Source: Candidatus Woesearchaeota archaeon
Lineage (GTDB): Archaea > Nanobdellota > Nanobdellia > Woesearchaeales > JAGVYU01
Direction: 5' to 3'
DNA: 35,656 nt
Assembly: GCA_018303105.1 (NCBI GenBank)
Contig: JAGVYU010000014.1
Span: forward strand, 1 to 35,656
Both the position numbers and the translations under genes were made by a program. This document shows positions 6,773 to 15,438 of this stretch, one piece after another; the stretch's first letter is position 1; every line of letters starts with the position of its first letter. The notes below the pieces were generated by a model that was not told the DNA's origin, did no database searches, and saw only the letters and a list, made by a program, of their open reading frames with translations.

Positions 6773-8428
6773 ATGCCTACAATCACGTTTGCACTAAAGG
6801 ATATCCAGGAGCTTACCGGGAAAAAGCTTTCCATTGAGGATCTCAACGAGCTTATGGGCTACGCGAAAGGGGCTGTGGAGGGCTATGATAAAGAGAGCGA
6901 TCAGGTTTCTGTGAGTGTGGATGATACAAATCTTCCTTACCTCTGGAGTGCTGAGGGGCTTGCGCGGCTGTTTCGTCAGGTGCTTGGCTACTCAAAGGGA
7001 ATTGCGCCGTTGAAGATTCATAAAGGAGAGTATCAGGTCATCGTTGATGAGAGCGTCTCAAAGATCAGACCCTACATCGCGTCATTTGTCGCGCGGGGCA
7101 AAAAAGTGTCAGAGTATTTGCTGAAGCAGATGATCCAGCTTCAGGAAAAATTATCAGAAGGCTATGGGCGAAGGCGTGAGAAAATTGCGATTGGAGTGTA
7201 CCGCCTTGGGCATATCTCGTTTCCTGTCACGTATAAGGCTACCCATCCTGAGTCTGTGCGGTTTGTCCCGCTTGACTTCAGAAAGGAGATGACGCAGCAG
7301 GAGATTCTTGAGGAGCACCCTAAGGGAATTGAGTATGCTTCGCTCCTTGCAGGCGCCAAGAAGTATCCGTTGCTCATGGATGATAAGCGCGTTGTGCTCA
7401 GTTTTCCCCCAATAATCAATTCCGCCGCGACAGGGAAAGTTGAGCTCGGCGATCAGGACCTCTTCATTGAAGCAACGGGCACAGATCAGGATTCAATTCT
7501 CTTGGCGATGAATATCTTCGCGTATGCGCTGTATGAGCGGGGATTCACAATTTATTCCGTTGACATCAGGTATAAGACAAAAAAAATAACGACACCGCGA
7601 ATGTTTGAAGAAAAAATTAAGATCAGGCGCGAAGCGATACACGAGCTCCTTGGCATCGAATGTTCTGATGCAGAAGTGAAGCGACTTATCGAAAAAGCAG
7701 GGTATGGATATCATGCAGGGAGTGTGCTTATCCCGGCGTATAGAAAAGATATTCTCCATCAGAATGATGTGATTGAGGATATCGGGATTATGTACGGATA
7801 TGACAAGATTCCGGAATATCCCATGCGGAGCTTCACGATTGGCGAGCAGCTGCCTATCCATAATTTTTTAGATGCCGCCCGTGAGATTATGCTCGGGTTG
7901 GGATTCCAGGAAATGATGACGAGCCTCCTCTCCAATAAGAAGACGCTCTATGATCGCATGCATGTGAAAGACCTTGGCACCGTGGAGATTCAGCAATATA
8001 CCTCAGAAACGTTCTCCGTCGTGAGAACGTGGCTTATCCCCATACTTATGGACATTCTCTCAAAAAATAAGCATATAGAATACCCGCAGCAGATTTTTGA
8101 GCAGGGCCTTGTAACCGTCAGAAAAGGGGACGAGACCCTCGATTATGAGCGCATCGCTGCGGCGAGTTGCCATGAGCGTGCGGATTATACGACGGTTAAG
8201 CAAAATGTGGACGCGCTGCTCTCTTCCTTAGGGTTCGCGTATGAGATCGAAGCATACGAGTATGGCAGCTTGATCCCCGGACGTTCCGGATTGATTTGGG
8301 TGAATGGAAAGTGCATCGGCTTCCTTGGCGAGATTCATCCTGCAGTGCTTGAGGAGTTTGGACTTGAGTTTCCTGTTGCGGTCTTTGAACTCAATCTGAC
8401 CGAGCTGTTTGAGCTTGCTAAGAAGTAA
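6773..8428 (+). CDS. pheT: Phenylalanyl-tRNA synthetase beta subunit
   Basis: PheT carries the editing (B3/B4) and tRNA-binding parts of the alpha2-beta2 synthetase. The 551-aa length is that of the archaeal/eukaryotic form, which lacks the N-terminal OB-fold domain of bacterial PheT. The N-terminus 'ITFALKDIQELTGKKLS' and 'DTNLPYLWSAEGLARLFRQV' are family-typical. The B3/B4 region lies at about 90-260, the B5 domain at about 280-350 ('EEKIKIRREAIHELLGIE'), and a degenerate synthetase-like domain at about 360-551 ends with 'GKCIGFLGEIHPAVLEEFGL'. The ATG follows the pheS stop immediately. The gene ends 5 nt before the convergent eL14 stop. Confidence 0.95.
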   Translation: MPTITFALKDIQELTGKKLSIEDLNELMGYAKGAVEGYDKESDQVSVSVDDTNLPYLWSAEGLARLFRQVLGYSKGIAPLKIHKGEYQVIVDESVSKIRPYIASFVARGKKVSEYLLKQMIQLQEKLSEGYGRRREKIAIGVYRLGHISFPVTYKATHPESVRFVPLDFRKEMTQQEILEEHPKGIEYASLLAGAKKYPLLMDDKRVVLSFPPIINSAATGKVELGDQDLFIEATGTDQDSILLAMNIFAYALYERGFTIYSVDIRYKTKKITTPRMFEEKIKIRREAIHELLGIECSDAEVKRLIEKAGYGYHAGSVLIPAYRKDILHQNDVIEDIGIMYGYDKIPEYPMRSFTIGEQLPIHNFLDAAREIMLGLGFQEMMTSLLSNKKTLYDRMHVKDLGTVEIQQYTSETFSVVRTWLIPILMDILSKNKHIEYPQQIFEQGLVTVRKGDETLDYERIAAASCHERADYTTVKQNVDALLSSLGFAYEIEAYEYGSLIPGRSGLIWVNGKCIGFLGEIHPAVLEEFGLEFPVAVFELNLTELFELAKK

Positions 8429-8433
8429 CGTGC

Positions 8434-8685
8434 CTATTTCTTTGCCTTACGTGCGGGAATTGTGATGCCCAGAGACCCAAAAGCCTCTCGGATGTCCTCA
8501 TGGATTGTGTTCTTCTTTATATCCATGACGTGGACTGTCGGTTCAAGATGTGCGATGTTGCATTTTCTGCGTCGGGTCGCCCCATCGATAAGCACAGTAT
8601 GGTCATCCACAACATCGAGAACAACACAGTGTTTGCCCGCATCTCTGCCTGCGATTTTTACGCATACTCTTCCTTGGGTTATCAT
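8434..8685 (-). CDS. rpl14e: Ribosomal protein eL14
   Basis: An 83-aa large-subunit protein with the KOW-like start 'QGRVCVKIAGRDAGKHCVVL' and the eL14-typical 'VLIDGATRRRKCNIAHLEPT'. AGAGGAGG stands a few bases before the ATG, the strongest ribosome-binding site in the window. It is the last gene of the ribosomal superoperon, 39 nt after eL34. Most archaea have cytidylate kinase before it and truB after it; neither is here. Confidence 0.92.
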   Translation of the reverse strand: MITQGRVCVKIAGRDAGKHCVVLDVVDDHTVLIDGATRRRKCNIAHLEPTVHVMDIKKNTIHEDIREAFGSLGITIPARKAKK

Positions 8686-8724
8686 TCTTTTCCTCCTCTA
8701 GTATGATGGCCGTCGCCGTATCCA

Positions 8725-8988
8725 TCAGGAGCGGGCACGTGCTTTGAGAAGCGTGCGCATGCATGCCGAGCACAAGACCCCGCCGTAAGGCCTCTCCGGC
8801 CGTCGTTCTGTTTTCGCGAGCTTTCTTATCATCACATCCCTTCCTCGAGGCACTCCTGCGAGCACCCTTCCGCATGATGCGCAGTGTGCTGCTTGAGGTT
8901 TGCGTTTTACGTAATGAAGTTTCGTTCCTCCGATAACGCGCCGCATAATCCTGCGAAACGTTCGTGATTTGTGCTTTCCTGCTGGCAT
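8725..8988 (-). CDS. rpl34e: Ribosomal protein eL34
   Basis: An 87-aa basic protein starting 'MPAGKHKSRTFRRIMRRV'. Two cysteine pairs (CASC near 37-40 and CSAC near 73-76) form the zinc site usual in archaeal eL34. It follows the EMC3-like gene by 38 nt and precedes eL14. A T/A-rich element at 9010-9017 about 25 nt before the ATG may be an extra leaderless promoter for eL34-eL14, though read-through from secY is equally possible. Confidence 0.93.
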   Translation of the reverse strand: MPAGKHKSRTFRRIMRRVIGGTKLHYVKRKPQAAHCASCGRVLAGVPRGRDVMIRKLAKTERRPERPYGGVLCSACMRTLLKARARS

Positions 8989-9009
8989 GATTCTGTGAGT
9001 CTCCGTCGC

Positions 9010-9017
9010 TTTAAAAA
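9010..9017 (-). promoter_or_regulatory. Possible internal TATA box before eL34
   Basis: On the minus strand this reads TTTTTAAAG, about 25 nt before ATG 8988 in the only sizeable gap of the late operon. The spacing matches the leaderless promoters elsewhere in the window, but the motif is weak. Confidence 0.3.
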
Positions 9018-9026
9018 CGTTGCGTT

Positions 9027-9770
9027 CTAGTATACTTGAAGAACCTTTCGTAAGAGCATGCTAAAGAGGATGGACAAAATAATATACGTACCGAGCCATC
9101 CGAGCTTCCATCCGAACAGATTGAGTGCGATGCGTTTTTCCTGCTGCACATTGACTTCCTTGATAACCGGGTCGGAATAGCGTTGCTGGGGTGCCACATA
9201 CTGTTCTGAAGAGAGGGTAATCTCCTTTACTACACTCCGGCCATCCACATCGAATTGGATCAAGTAATCTCCCGCATCGCCTTGCAGCGTCCACCGTGCG
9301 CTCCCACCACTGGCTTGTTGGTTAGGTTCACTGAGGATGGTCAAGTATTCGCTAACTAGCGTGATATTCCCCGAAAAATCAGGGGTAGTCTGTGCAACAA
9401 CAGTAAATGGAGTCCCCGGCTGCAGGGGTTCATACGCTAATGTTGCGTTCATCCATCCAAAGAGGATGATGATGGGAATGAATGTGAAGATCATGGAGCG
9501 AAAGCTCTGCATCATGTACTTCATGTTAAGCTCCATCGCGCGTTTGTTGATTTCCATCATCTTCTGCGGATTGTCGCGATGTTTTTTGATCTCCTGCTGC
9601 GCGCTTTTGAGATCCGTACGCAGCTGTTTCATGAGCACTTGATCTGTCGTGTATTTGTAAATAACAGTAATAATGAGTGTTATGAGAAAGCTGAGAATAA
9701 CGACCGCCCAGAAGAGTCCAAGCACAAGGAGTGGCTTGAGTACAGGGTCAAGGAAGGAATACCATACCAT
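9027..9770 (-). CDS. DUF106/EMC3-like membrane protein insertase (Oxa1 superfamily)
   Basis: Archaeal DUF106 proteins are Oxa1/YidC/EMC3-superfamily proteins thought to insert membrane proteins beside SecY. I start at ATG 9770, 4 nt after the secY stop (247 aa); the track's TTG 9785 lies inside secY. A membrane helix (about 8-38) is followed by a cytoplasmic coiled-coil hairpin (about 42-75, 'DLKSAQQEIKKHRDNPQKMM') and a second helix (about 85-105). An outside segment of about 105 residues, rich in beta-like sequence and Gly, comes next, and a last helix (about 222-243). The outside segment looks Ig/FN3-like and is larger than I expect for simple DUF106 proteins. Adenylate kinase, usual between secY and this gene, is absent. 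Confidence 0.88.
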   Translation of the reverse strand: MVWYSFLDPVLKPLLVLGLFWAVVILSFLITLIITVIYKYTTDQVLMKQLRTDLKSAQQEIKKHRDNPQKMMEINKRAMELNMKYMMQSFRSMIFTFIPIIILFGWMNATLAYEPLQPGTPFTVVAQTTPDFSGNITLVSEYLTILSEPNQQASGGSARWTLQGDAGDYLIQFDVDGRSVVKEITLSSEQYVAPQQRYSDPVIKEVNVQQEKRIALNLFGWKLGWLGTYIILSILFSMLLRKVLQVY

Positions 9771-9774
9771 GCGA

Positions 9775-11205
9775 TCACTCAACAAACTTGCGCATCATGG
9801 GATGCATATCCATCATGTGCTGGCGGGCAATGTCTTCATACAGTCGATAGATGATCATGACCGTGAGCAGGATTCCTGTTCCGCGTGAGAGCGCTCCGGA
9901 AAGATCTGCGGTTGCTGATAAAAATCCAACAAGCGCCCCGCCCATTATCGTAAGGGGCATAATGTATCTGCTCAGGAGCCGTTCGAGCACGCGCTCATCT
10001 TTTCTGAATCCGGGAATTTGAAGTCCGGATGCCATCATCTGCTTTGCCTGTGATCGCGCATCCATGCCTGCAGTTTGAACCCAGAATACTGAGAAGATGA
10101 CAGCTCCCACAATCATGATGAGGAGGTATCCCAAAGCTACCCAGAACAATCCCCAATTCAATGATCCTGTGATCGCGCTCCGCATAATATCCGGTGGATT
10201 GACCCATTGCACCATGCCATATCCGGAATTCACGCTATTGACCATGCCAAAGATATATTTTGAAATGAAAAATGTCACTCCAGCCTCAATTGCGCGGTCC
10301 TCAACGAATTTCTGGAGAAGGGATGCCCAGAGCTGGATGTTTGCGAGCAGCGCAGCGACAAGAATGACGGGCATATTTGACGTATAAATAAAGGAAAGGG
10401 GCCAACGAATGCCGTGGCCTCGCACGCGTCCGAAGGACAGTGGAATCTCAATCTTCATGGCCATTCCGTAAATGGAGACAACAAAGACAAGTACGGTCGC
10501 GATGACAGCTGACATCATGATAAACGCGGTCTGAGGGTCGCCTGCCGCGAGACTCTGAAAGAGCGCGGGAATAGCGCCCGTGGCGATTCCCGGATTTGTG
10601 GGTGAGGGCAAGGGACTGAGCGCGCGAACCGCGATTTCCTCAGAGACTCCCGCTGCAATGAAGAGGCTGATTCCAGAGCCAAATCCCCACTTGGATACGA
10701 CCTCATCCATGAACATCACGAGCACGCCGCCTAAAAAGATTTGAAACACGAGCATGAGTTGAAGCTCAAAATAAAGGGGAGTTCCTATAAACTGCGTTTC
10801 CGGAGCGAGTCCTCCTAAAAATACATAGATACATGCCTCAAAAACGATGAAAAATATCGACAACAGCTTCTGAACGCCTTGGAACTTCCGCTTGCCTTCA
10901 TGAGAGTTGAGGTCGAATTTTACGATGCCGGACCCATTCAGCAATTGCAATACGATGGATGCCGTAACGAGCGGCCCAATTCCGAGGCTGACAATGGAAC
11001 CAAACTTTGCCGCAACGATAACGGAGAGAAATTCAAATTGCTGCAGCGCGTTTGCGCCTAATCCAAACAAGGGGATGAGCCCCAGCACATAGAAAAGCAC
11101 GAGAATAATCAGGGTCCATTTTGCTTTTTCCTTGAACGAAAGCTTGCGCTGGCTGGGTCCCGCAATCGCAGGAAGATTATCAATGATCGTGGTAAATATT
11201 CCCAT
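9775..11205 (-). CDS. secY: Protein translocase subunit SecY (Sec61 alpha)
   Basis: The channel-forming subunit of the Sec translocon; 476 aa, about ten membrane helices. The N-terminus 'MGIFTTIIDNLPAIAGPSQRKLSFKEKAKWT' carries the amphipathic helix and lead-in to TM1. The plug region follows TM1 ('LGIGPLVTASIVLQLLNGSG'). The cytoplasmic loop ('LSFGRVRGHGIRWPLSFIYTSNMP') corresponds to the ribosome-binding loop of Sec61/SecY. The C-terminus 'GGALVGFLSATADLSGALSRGTGILL' matches TM9-TM10. It sits 10 nt after uL15, in its standard place in the spc part of the operon. Confidence 0.97.
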   Translation of the reverse strand: MGIFTTIIDNLPAIAGPSQRKLSFKEKAKWTLIILVLFYVLGLIPLFGLGANALQQFEFLSVIVAAKFGSIVSLGIGPLVTASIVLQLLNGSGIVKFDLNSHEGKRKFQGVQKLLSIFFIVFEACIYVFLGGLAPETQFIGTPLYFELQLMLVFQIFLGGVLVMFMDEVVSKWGFGSGISLFIAAGVSEEIAVRALSPLPSPTNPGIATGAIPALFQSLAAGDPQTAFIMMSAVIATVLVFVVSIYGMAMKIEIPLSFGRVRGHGIRWPLSFIYTSNMPVILVAALLANIQLWASLLQKFVEDRAIEAGVTFFISKYIFGMVNSVNSGYGMVQWVNPPDIMRSAITGSLNWGLFWVALGYLLIMIVGAVIFSVFWVQTAGMDARSQAKQMMASGLQIPGFRKDERVLERLLSRYIMPLTIMGGALVGFLSATADLSGALSRGTGILLTVMIIYRLYEDIARQHMMDMHPMMRKFVE

Positions 11206-11215
11206 GGTTGTCGTG

Positions 11216-11662
11216 TTATGGCTTAAGCGTTACAGACCCTTTTGCTGCCTGAATTTTTTCAACGGCTTTCGAGGAAGCATACGCCACGCTGATCACATAT
11301 ACCCTCGTTACATTTCCTTGGCTCACAAGTTTTTGATATCCGGCGTTTTCCAGGTCAAGTTCAATCATGCCTTTATTGTCTTTAGCCAGTCCTTCCTTGA
11401 GAAGTTTGGGCGTAATTTGTTCCAATGTTTTAATGCTGATCTCTTGAATCTGGGGAGTAGGCCCCTGTTTTATGAAGCCGTGCTTGCCGAAATAATTGGG
11501 ATTATGCCATATGCTGGGTTTGCGGGCATCTCCCCTCTTTCCTGTTCCCGCATTGCCTCTCCCTCCCCGGTTTCCCGCGCCTCGGTGTTTCTTCATGGAT
11601 CCCCATCCGTGGGTTGTTCCGCCGCGCTGGCGCGTATTCTTTTTGCGTTTGTTCATAACCAT
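11216..11662 (-). CDS. rpl15: Ribosomal protein uL15
   Basis: A 148-aa protein with the Gly/Arg-rich N-terminal tail typical of uL15 ('QRGGTTHGWGSMKKHRGAGN', 'GGRGNAGTGKRGD') and the globular C-terminal half. The ATG follows the uL30 stop by one base. The first Met (MVMNKRKK) or the third residue could be the true start. Confidence 0.95.
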   Translation of the reverse strand: MVMNKRKKNTRQRGGTTHGWGSMKKHRGAGNRGGRGNAGTGKRGDARKPSIWHNPNYFGKHGFIKQGPTPQIQEISIKTLEQITPKLLKEGLAKDNKGMIELDLENAGYQKLVSQGNVTRVYVISVAYASSKAVEKIQAAKGSVTLKP

Positions 11663-11663
11663 G

Positions 11664-12032
11664 TTACATCATCCGTTTGAGCAGGTCATTGATCGCGTCC
11701 TTGCGGTCACCGAGGGCTCCTCCGATCGTAAACGACTTTTTCACTCCCCTGTATCCATATCCTTTTCTGGGCGGATTGAGGCGGATCATGCGCTTTATTG
11801 TCCCATCAGGAAGCGTATCCGCGTGCTTAAGAAGCTCTTTTTTCACAGGCTCGCTGATTTCTCCCCACGTGATATAGTCTTTGGCTTTTTTCAGCATGCC
11901 TAACGATGTTGGCGTATTGGGAAGGATTACACACGCGTTCTTCCGGCGCAGGTTAAGTTTGGTCAGTGCGTCGAGAATGCGGTAGTCTACCCGAATGCCT
12001 CCTCGCACCCTCACAACGGCAAGTTCGCTCAT
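11664..12032 (-). CDS. rpl30: Ribosomal protein uL30
   Basis: 122 aa, starting 'MSELAVVRVRGGIRVDYRI'. The archaeal uL30 core with 'LNLRRKNACVILPNTPTSLG' is followed by the C-terminal 'TIGGALGDRKDAINDLLKRM'. Somewhat shorter than the ~150 aa of many archaeal homologues. It lies 3 nt after uS5. Confidence 0.95.
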   Translation of the reverse strand: MSELAVVRVRGGIRVDYRILDALTKLNLRRKNACVILPNTPTSLGMLKKAKDYITWGEISEPVKKELLKHADTLPDGTIKRMIRLNPPRKGYGYRGVKKSFTIGGALGDRKDAINDLLKRMM

Positions 12033-12035
12033 GGA

Positions 12036-12875
12036 TTACTCCTCCCGCTTTCCTGCATCCACGGCAGGGCCTTCCACAATTCCTAATGATTGTACTTCCC
12101 GCTCACCATATTTCGTGCGGGTAAGGCTTTGCAATGCTTGAAAGCACGCTTTAATCGCATTCGTCTTTGTTTTCGTATGTCCGAGTGTTTTGGACCATGC
12201 ATCTTTGATTCCCGCAAAACGCAGAAGCTTCGCCATCTCAGGTTCAAGGACGAGCCCAGTTCCTTTTGGCGCAGGCATCAGTTTTACCCGAACACTGCCG
12301 CATTTTCCATTGACTGTAAACGGTAATGAGTGGGGTTCGCCGCATCCGCATTCCCAGCTGCCGCATCCCCTGACGATTTTGATGATGTGCAGTTTTGCAT
12401 TGCGAATGGCCTTTTCGCGGGCAGGTACGGTTTCTTTGCTTTTTCCGAGTCCTAATCCCACGTAGCCGTTGCGATTGCCAACGAGCGCGAATGTTGAGAA
12501 GCTGGGTTTGTTGCCCTCTTTTGTCTTCTTCTGTGTTTGCTTGAACACCCTGCGCTGGCCGCCCCCAAACTTTCCTTTAGACTGGCCAATGAGCAGAAGA
12601 TCCGTCTCTAATCCCGGAAGGAGCGCATCGACAATCTCGTACTCGAGGATTCTCTGGCCGCTTTCCAGGAGAGGATCGATGATGGTGATCCGACCTTCCT
12701 TGACCTGCTTGCCAAGAGAGGTTTTTGGCTTCCACGCCTCTTTATCAAACTGTCCCGGCTTCAGAACTACTGCGGGCTCTTCCTCTTTAATGATTTCAGG
12801 AAGGGGGCTCTCTTGCTCGATTTCCAGCGGTTTTTCTTCAACCGGTTCTTCAATTTCTTTTTGCTTCTTTGCCAT
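12036..12875 (-). CDS. rps5: Ribosomal protein uS5
   Basis: 279 aa, longer than the usual ~210-240 aa because of an acidic N-terminal tail of about 45 residues ('EIEEPVEEKPLEIEQESPLP'). The conserved start 'WKPKTSLGKQVKEGRIT' follows. The double-stranded RNA-binding S5 domain contains 'GGGQRRVFKQTQKK' and 'ALVGNRNGYVGLGLGKSKET', and the archaeal 'CGSWECGCGEPHSLPF' and 'APKGTGLV' blocks are present. Its start lies 26 nt inside the end of uL18, and the overlap codes for most of the first nine uS5 residues. Confidence 0.95.
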   Translation of the reverse strand: MAKKQKEIEEPVEEKPLEIEQESPLPEIIKEEEPAVVLKPGQFDKEAWKPKTSLGKQVKEGRITIIDPLLESGQRILEYEIVDALLPGLETDLLLIGQSKGKFGGGQRRVFKQTQKKTKEGNKPSFSTFALVGNRNGYVGLGLGKSKETVPAREKAIRNAKLHIIKIVRGCGSWECGCGEPHSLPFTVNGKCGSVRVKLMPAPKGTGLVLEPEMAKLLRFAGIKDAWSKTLGHTKTKTNAIKACFQALQSLTRTKYGEREVQSLGIVEGPAVDAGKREE

Positions 12876-13458
12876 TATGCACCTTGAGGATTTCAGCCTT
12901 CACCGCAGCGAACTGCGCGCTAATATTTTCAGGATCCACATGCTGACGCGCGTAGCCCGAAAATTGTTTGGCATATGCTGCCGTGTTTTCTTTGAGTGAG
13001 TGTGCGTAGTGTTGAATATGGTTTCCGTTGATTCGTGTGGGCGCAGGCAATATGTCCGGGGAATGGGGAATGGTAAGGCCGCCGTCGACAGCGCCCTGCA
13101 AAAGAGCGAAAAGTTTGTTTCCCTTATTCTTTGTATAGATGCCCAAATCAAGAATCCCTGACGTAATCTGTTTGTCTTTTGCCTTGACGCCCAGAAGGAA
13201 CCCGGTTAAGTACGCGGCTGGAACATTTTTTGTGCTAAATCCCCAGCCGAGCTTGCGGAGCTCACGGGAATGGGCCTGTACACACACAACATCGCCCTGA
13301 GGCGCATACGTTATGATCTGAGCGTGCACGTACTTGAGACTTTTGCGTACGACAAGCCTCGGTTTTTCTGATAACAGGAGTCGTAAGCGTTTCCGATAAT
13401 TAGTTCTTCCCTGTCTTCTCCGCCTGAACGCTAATGTTTTGAGTTTTCCTTGCACCAT
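12850..13458 (-). CDS. rpl18: Ribosomal protein uL18
   Basis: 202 aa, archaeal/eukaryotic type. Binds 5S rRNA with uL5. Starts with the basic 'FRRRRQGRTNYRKRLRLLLS', then 'PRLVVRKSLKYVHAQIITY' and 'GWGFSTKNVPAAYLTGFLLG', with the longer C-terminal helix that bacteria lack. It begins 2 nt after the eL19 stop. Confidence 0.95.
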   Translation of the reverse strand: MVQGKLKTLAFRRRRQGRTNYRKRLRLLLSEKPRLVVRKSLKYVHAQIITYAPQGDVVCVQAHSRELRKLGWGFSTKNVPAAYLTGFLLGVKAKDKQITSGILDLGIYTKNKGNKLFALLQGAVDGGLTIPHSPDILPAPTRINGNHIQHYAHSLKENTAAYAKQFSGYARQHVDPENISAQFAAVKAEILKVHNGKEAKRN

Positions 13459-13460
13459 GA

Positions 13461-13916
13461 TTACTTCCTCGCTTGGATGAGCTCTCGCTCTTGGAGGTAA
13501 AGTTTAAGGTGTCGCACGCTCCTGAAGAAGCCGCCCTTTGCTTTCATATACACCTGCTGATATATTTGTGGAGTGATATACGAATGATCGCGGAGTGTTT
13601 TAAGCACGTCACGCTGCGCCCGAATCCTGTAAATCCATTCGCGTTTTTTCGGATTGCGGGTGTTTGCGGTTCCTTTTCTGCTGCCGTGGCTCCGTCGCTT
13701 TCCATGCCGCTTCTGATGCTGCGTGTGGCGCGCGCGCCCCCGGGAAATTCCACGCAGGGGTAATATCTTGATTGCCCCGGAGCGAATAAGGCCCTTAATA
13801 TCTGCCTTCGTGATGCTTTCCTTAATATCACTGAGCCGCTCAGTATCGAAGGAGACCTTTTTCCGCGATCGCTTCGCAACGCTCGCCGCGAGTCGTTTTT
13901 GTACGTTGAGTTTCAT
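13461..13916 (-). CDS. rpl19e: Ribosomal protein eL19
   Basis: 151 aa, rich in Arg and Lys. 'MKLNVQKRLAASVAKRSRKK' opens the globular domain. 'GISRGRARHTQHQKRHGKRR' followed by 'GSRKGTANTRNPKKREWIYR' is the characteristic basic loop and helix. Found only in archaea and eukaryotes. Seven bases separate it from eL32. Confidence 0.95.
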   Translation of the reverse strand: MKLNVQKRLAASVAKRSRKKVSFDTERLSDIKESITKADIKGLIRSGAIKILPLRGISRGRARHTQHQKRHGKRRSHGSRKGTANTRNPKKREWIYRIRAQRDVLKTLRDHSYITPQIYQQVYMKAKGGFFRSVRHLKLYLQERELIQARK

Positions 13917-13923
13917 GGGGGCA

Positions 13924-14490
13924 TCACTGTGTGTGGATCAATGCCTGATCCATTTTCTTCTTTTCTTCCCTCTTTTGCTCTTCTGCCGTAAGGGTTTCAG
14001 CGAGCTCTTCTGGCTTCTTGCTTTTGGTTTCTTTCTTTTTCTTTTCTTTCGAGCTCTGTTTTTGCTGCTTGAGCTGCCTGCGCTCTGAAAGATAGGCGTG
14101 TTGCCGCTCAATGTATGCTAAGGGATTGCGAATGTTGAGTACAGGGATATTCATCTCCTTTGCTTTGGAGAGCAATTCGATCTTTCTGCGAATTCCCACG
14201 GTGCGCCCGATCATGATCCCTTGTCCTTTCTTAACGGCTTGAAGTTCATGCAGCGTGTGAATGCGCACGGGAATTAAGCCTTCGCTGCTGAGCCCACGCA
14301 CCGCACGGGGCGCTTTATATCCGATGGAGGGCATTTTGCGGTATCCGTATCTGCGCACGCGCATTTTAGAGTCTGATCCCTGAGGCCTTCTCCAGCGCCA
14401 TTTGAGCTCTTTCTTCTTATGCGCGTCCTGCATGATGAACTCAGGTTTCTTAGCCTTCATTGATTTCCGCACTTCTAAGAGTCGTTTCAT
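13924..14490 (-). CDS. rpl32e: Ribosomal protein eL32 with long charged tail
   Basis: 188 aa against about 130 for a typical archaeal eL32. The core (about 12-140) holds 'KWRWRRPQGSDSKMRVRRYG' and 'PSIGYKAPRAVRGLSSEGLI', both diagnostic. The last ~50 residues are almost only Lys, Glu and Gln and are probably disordered. ATG overlaps the uL6 stop as ATGA (14490-14487), so translation is coupled. Confidence 0.93.
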   Translation of the reverse strand: MKRLLEVRKSMKAKKPEFIMQDAHKKKELKWRWRRPQGSDSKMRVRRYGYRKMPSIGYKAPRAVRGLSSEGLIPVRIHTLHELQAVKKGQGIMIGRTVGIRRKIELLSKAKEMNIPVLNIRNPLAYIERQHAYLSERRQLKQQKQSSKEKKKKETKSKKPEELAETLTAEEQKREEKKKMDQALIHTQ

Positions 14491-15035
14491 TTGATAGCTC
14501 TTCCGTCTTTATGAGTAATATAGATACCATCCTGGAACACACGTAAATCCTTGTTCGTAACCCTCGTCAATTGTTCGATCTCAGCGGCAACGTGTGACGT
14601 ATGCTCTTTGCTGATTCCCTCTACGATGACTTCCTGGCCATTGATTTTGACCGAGACATCATCCTGCAGGGAGAGAGTACGCGGGACTTTCTCTCCGAGG
14701 AAATTCTTGATGACGAACTCTTTTCCCGATATACTGACGTTCATGGGAAAATGTCCTGAACAGATCTTGAGTTTGTAGACATGTCCTTCAGTGACGCCCT
14801 TAAACATATTCTTGATATGGGCTTGGCACGTCGCCAGGAGGCGGCGCTCTCGCTTTGTGTTTCGCTTGGCAGCAAGCACAATCTCCTGTCCTTGCAGCGT
14901 TATCGCATACCCGGGATGGTACATGGTTCTCGTGACCTCTCCCTTTTTGCCTTTGATTTTGACAATGCCATGATCTACAGAAACATTGATCCCCTGAGGG
15001 ATCTCCAAGGCGTATGTGATCTCGTTCTTTGCCAT
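14487..15035 (-). CDS. rpl6: Ribosomal protein uL6
   Basis: 182 aa with the two tandem uL6 domains (about 5-80 and 85-175). The first has 'GINVSVDHGIVKIKGKKGEV'; the second has 'FPMNVSISGKEFVIKNFLGE' and 'VEGISKEHTSHVAAEIEQLT'. It starts 1 nt after the uS8 stop. Confidence 0.96.
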   Translation of the reverse strand: MAKNEITYALEIPQGINVSVDHGIVKIKGKKGEVTRTMYHPGYAITLQGQEIVLAAKRNTKRERRLLATCQAHIKNMFKGVTEGHVYKLKICSGHFPMNVSISGKEFVIKNFLGEKVPRTLSLQDDVSVKINGQEVIVEGISKEHTSHVAAEIEQLTRVTNKDLRVFQDGIYITHKDGRAIK

Positions 15036-15036
15036 G

Positions 15037-15429
15037 TTAATAACAATATGCGAGCAAGCGTCCTCCTACATGCTGTTCTTTCGCCTGTGTGTGTGTCATA
15101 ATTCCTTTCGGGGTGGATACGATGAGGATTCCGAATCCTTTTGCGAGCAGGTACCGTTTCTCGAATTTGGCATATTCATTCGCCTTAACGGCAAATCGCG
15201 GTTTTACAGATCCGCACTTGTTAATGCGGCCGATGAGTGCAACGTCTACATAATTTCCCTTGCTATCATTCGTCTCCTGATATGCACCGAGATAGTGATG
15301 GTCTTGGAGTACTCCTAGGACATTTTTTATCATGCCAGATGCAGGGAAGAGCACACATGTGGGCTTGCCTTGGCGTTCACTGTTCAAGATCTTGGAAAGC
15401 GCATTTGCCAATGGATCGTTTATCGTCAT
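15037..15429 (-). CDS. rps8: Ribosomal protein uS8
   Basis: 130 aa, full length. 'DPLANALSKILNSERQGKPT' is the classic uS8 start, and 'RYLLAKGFGILIVSTPKGIM' with the 'GGRLLAYCY' end is the 16S rRNA-binding C-terminal domain. It lies 9 nt after uS14. Confidence 0.96.
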   Translation of the reverse strand: MTINDPLANALSKILNSERQGKPTCVLFPASGMIKNVLGVLQDHHYLGAYQETNDSKGNYVDVALIGRINKCGSVKPRFAVKANEYAKFEKRYLLAKGFGILIVSTPKGIMTHTQAKEQHVGGRLLAYCY

Positions 15430-15438
15430 TGATTCACC

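Noticed and set aside
11132-11680. 182-aa plus-strand ORF
   Set aside because: Antisense shadow of secY and uL15, both firmly identified.
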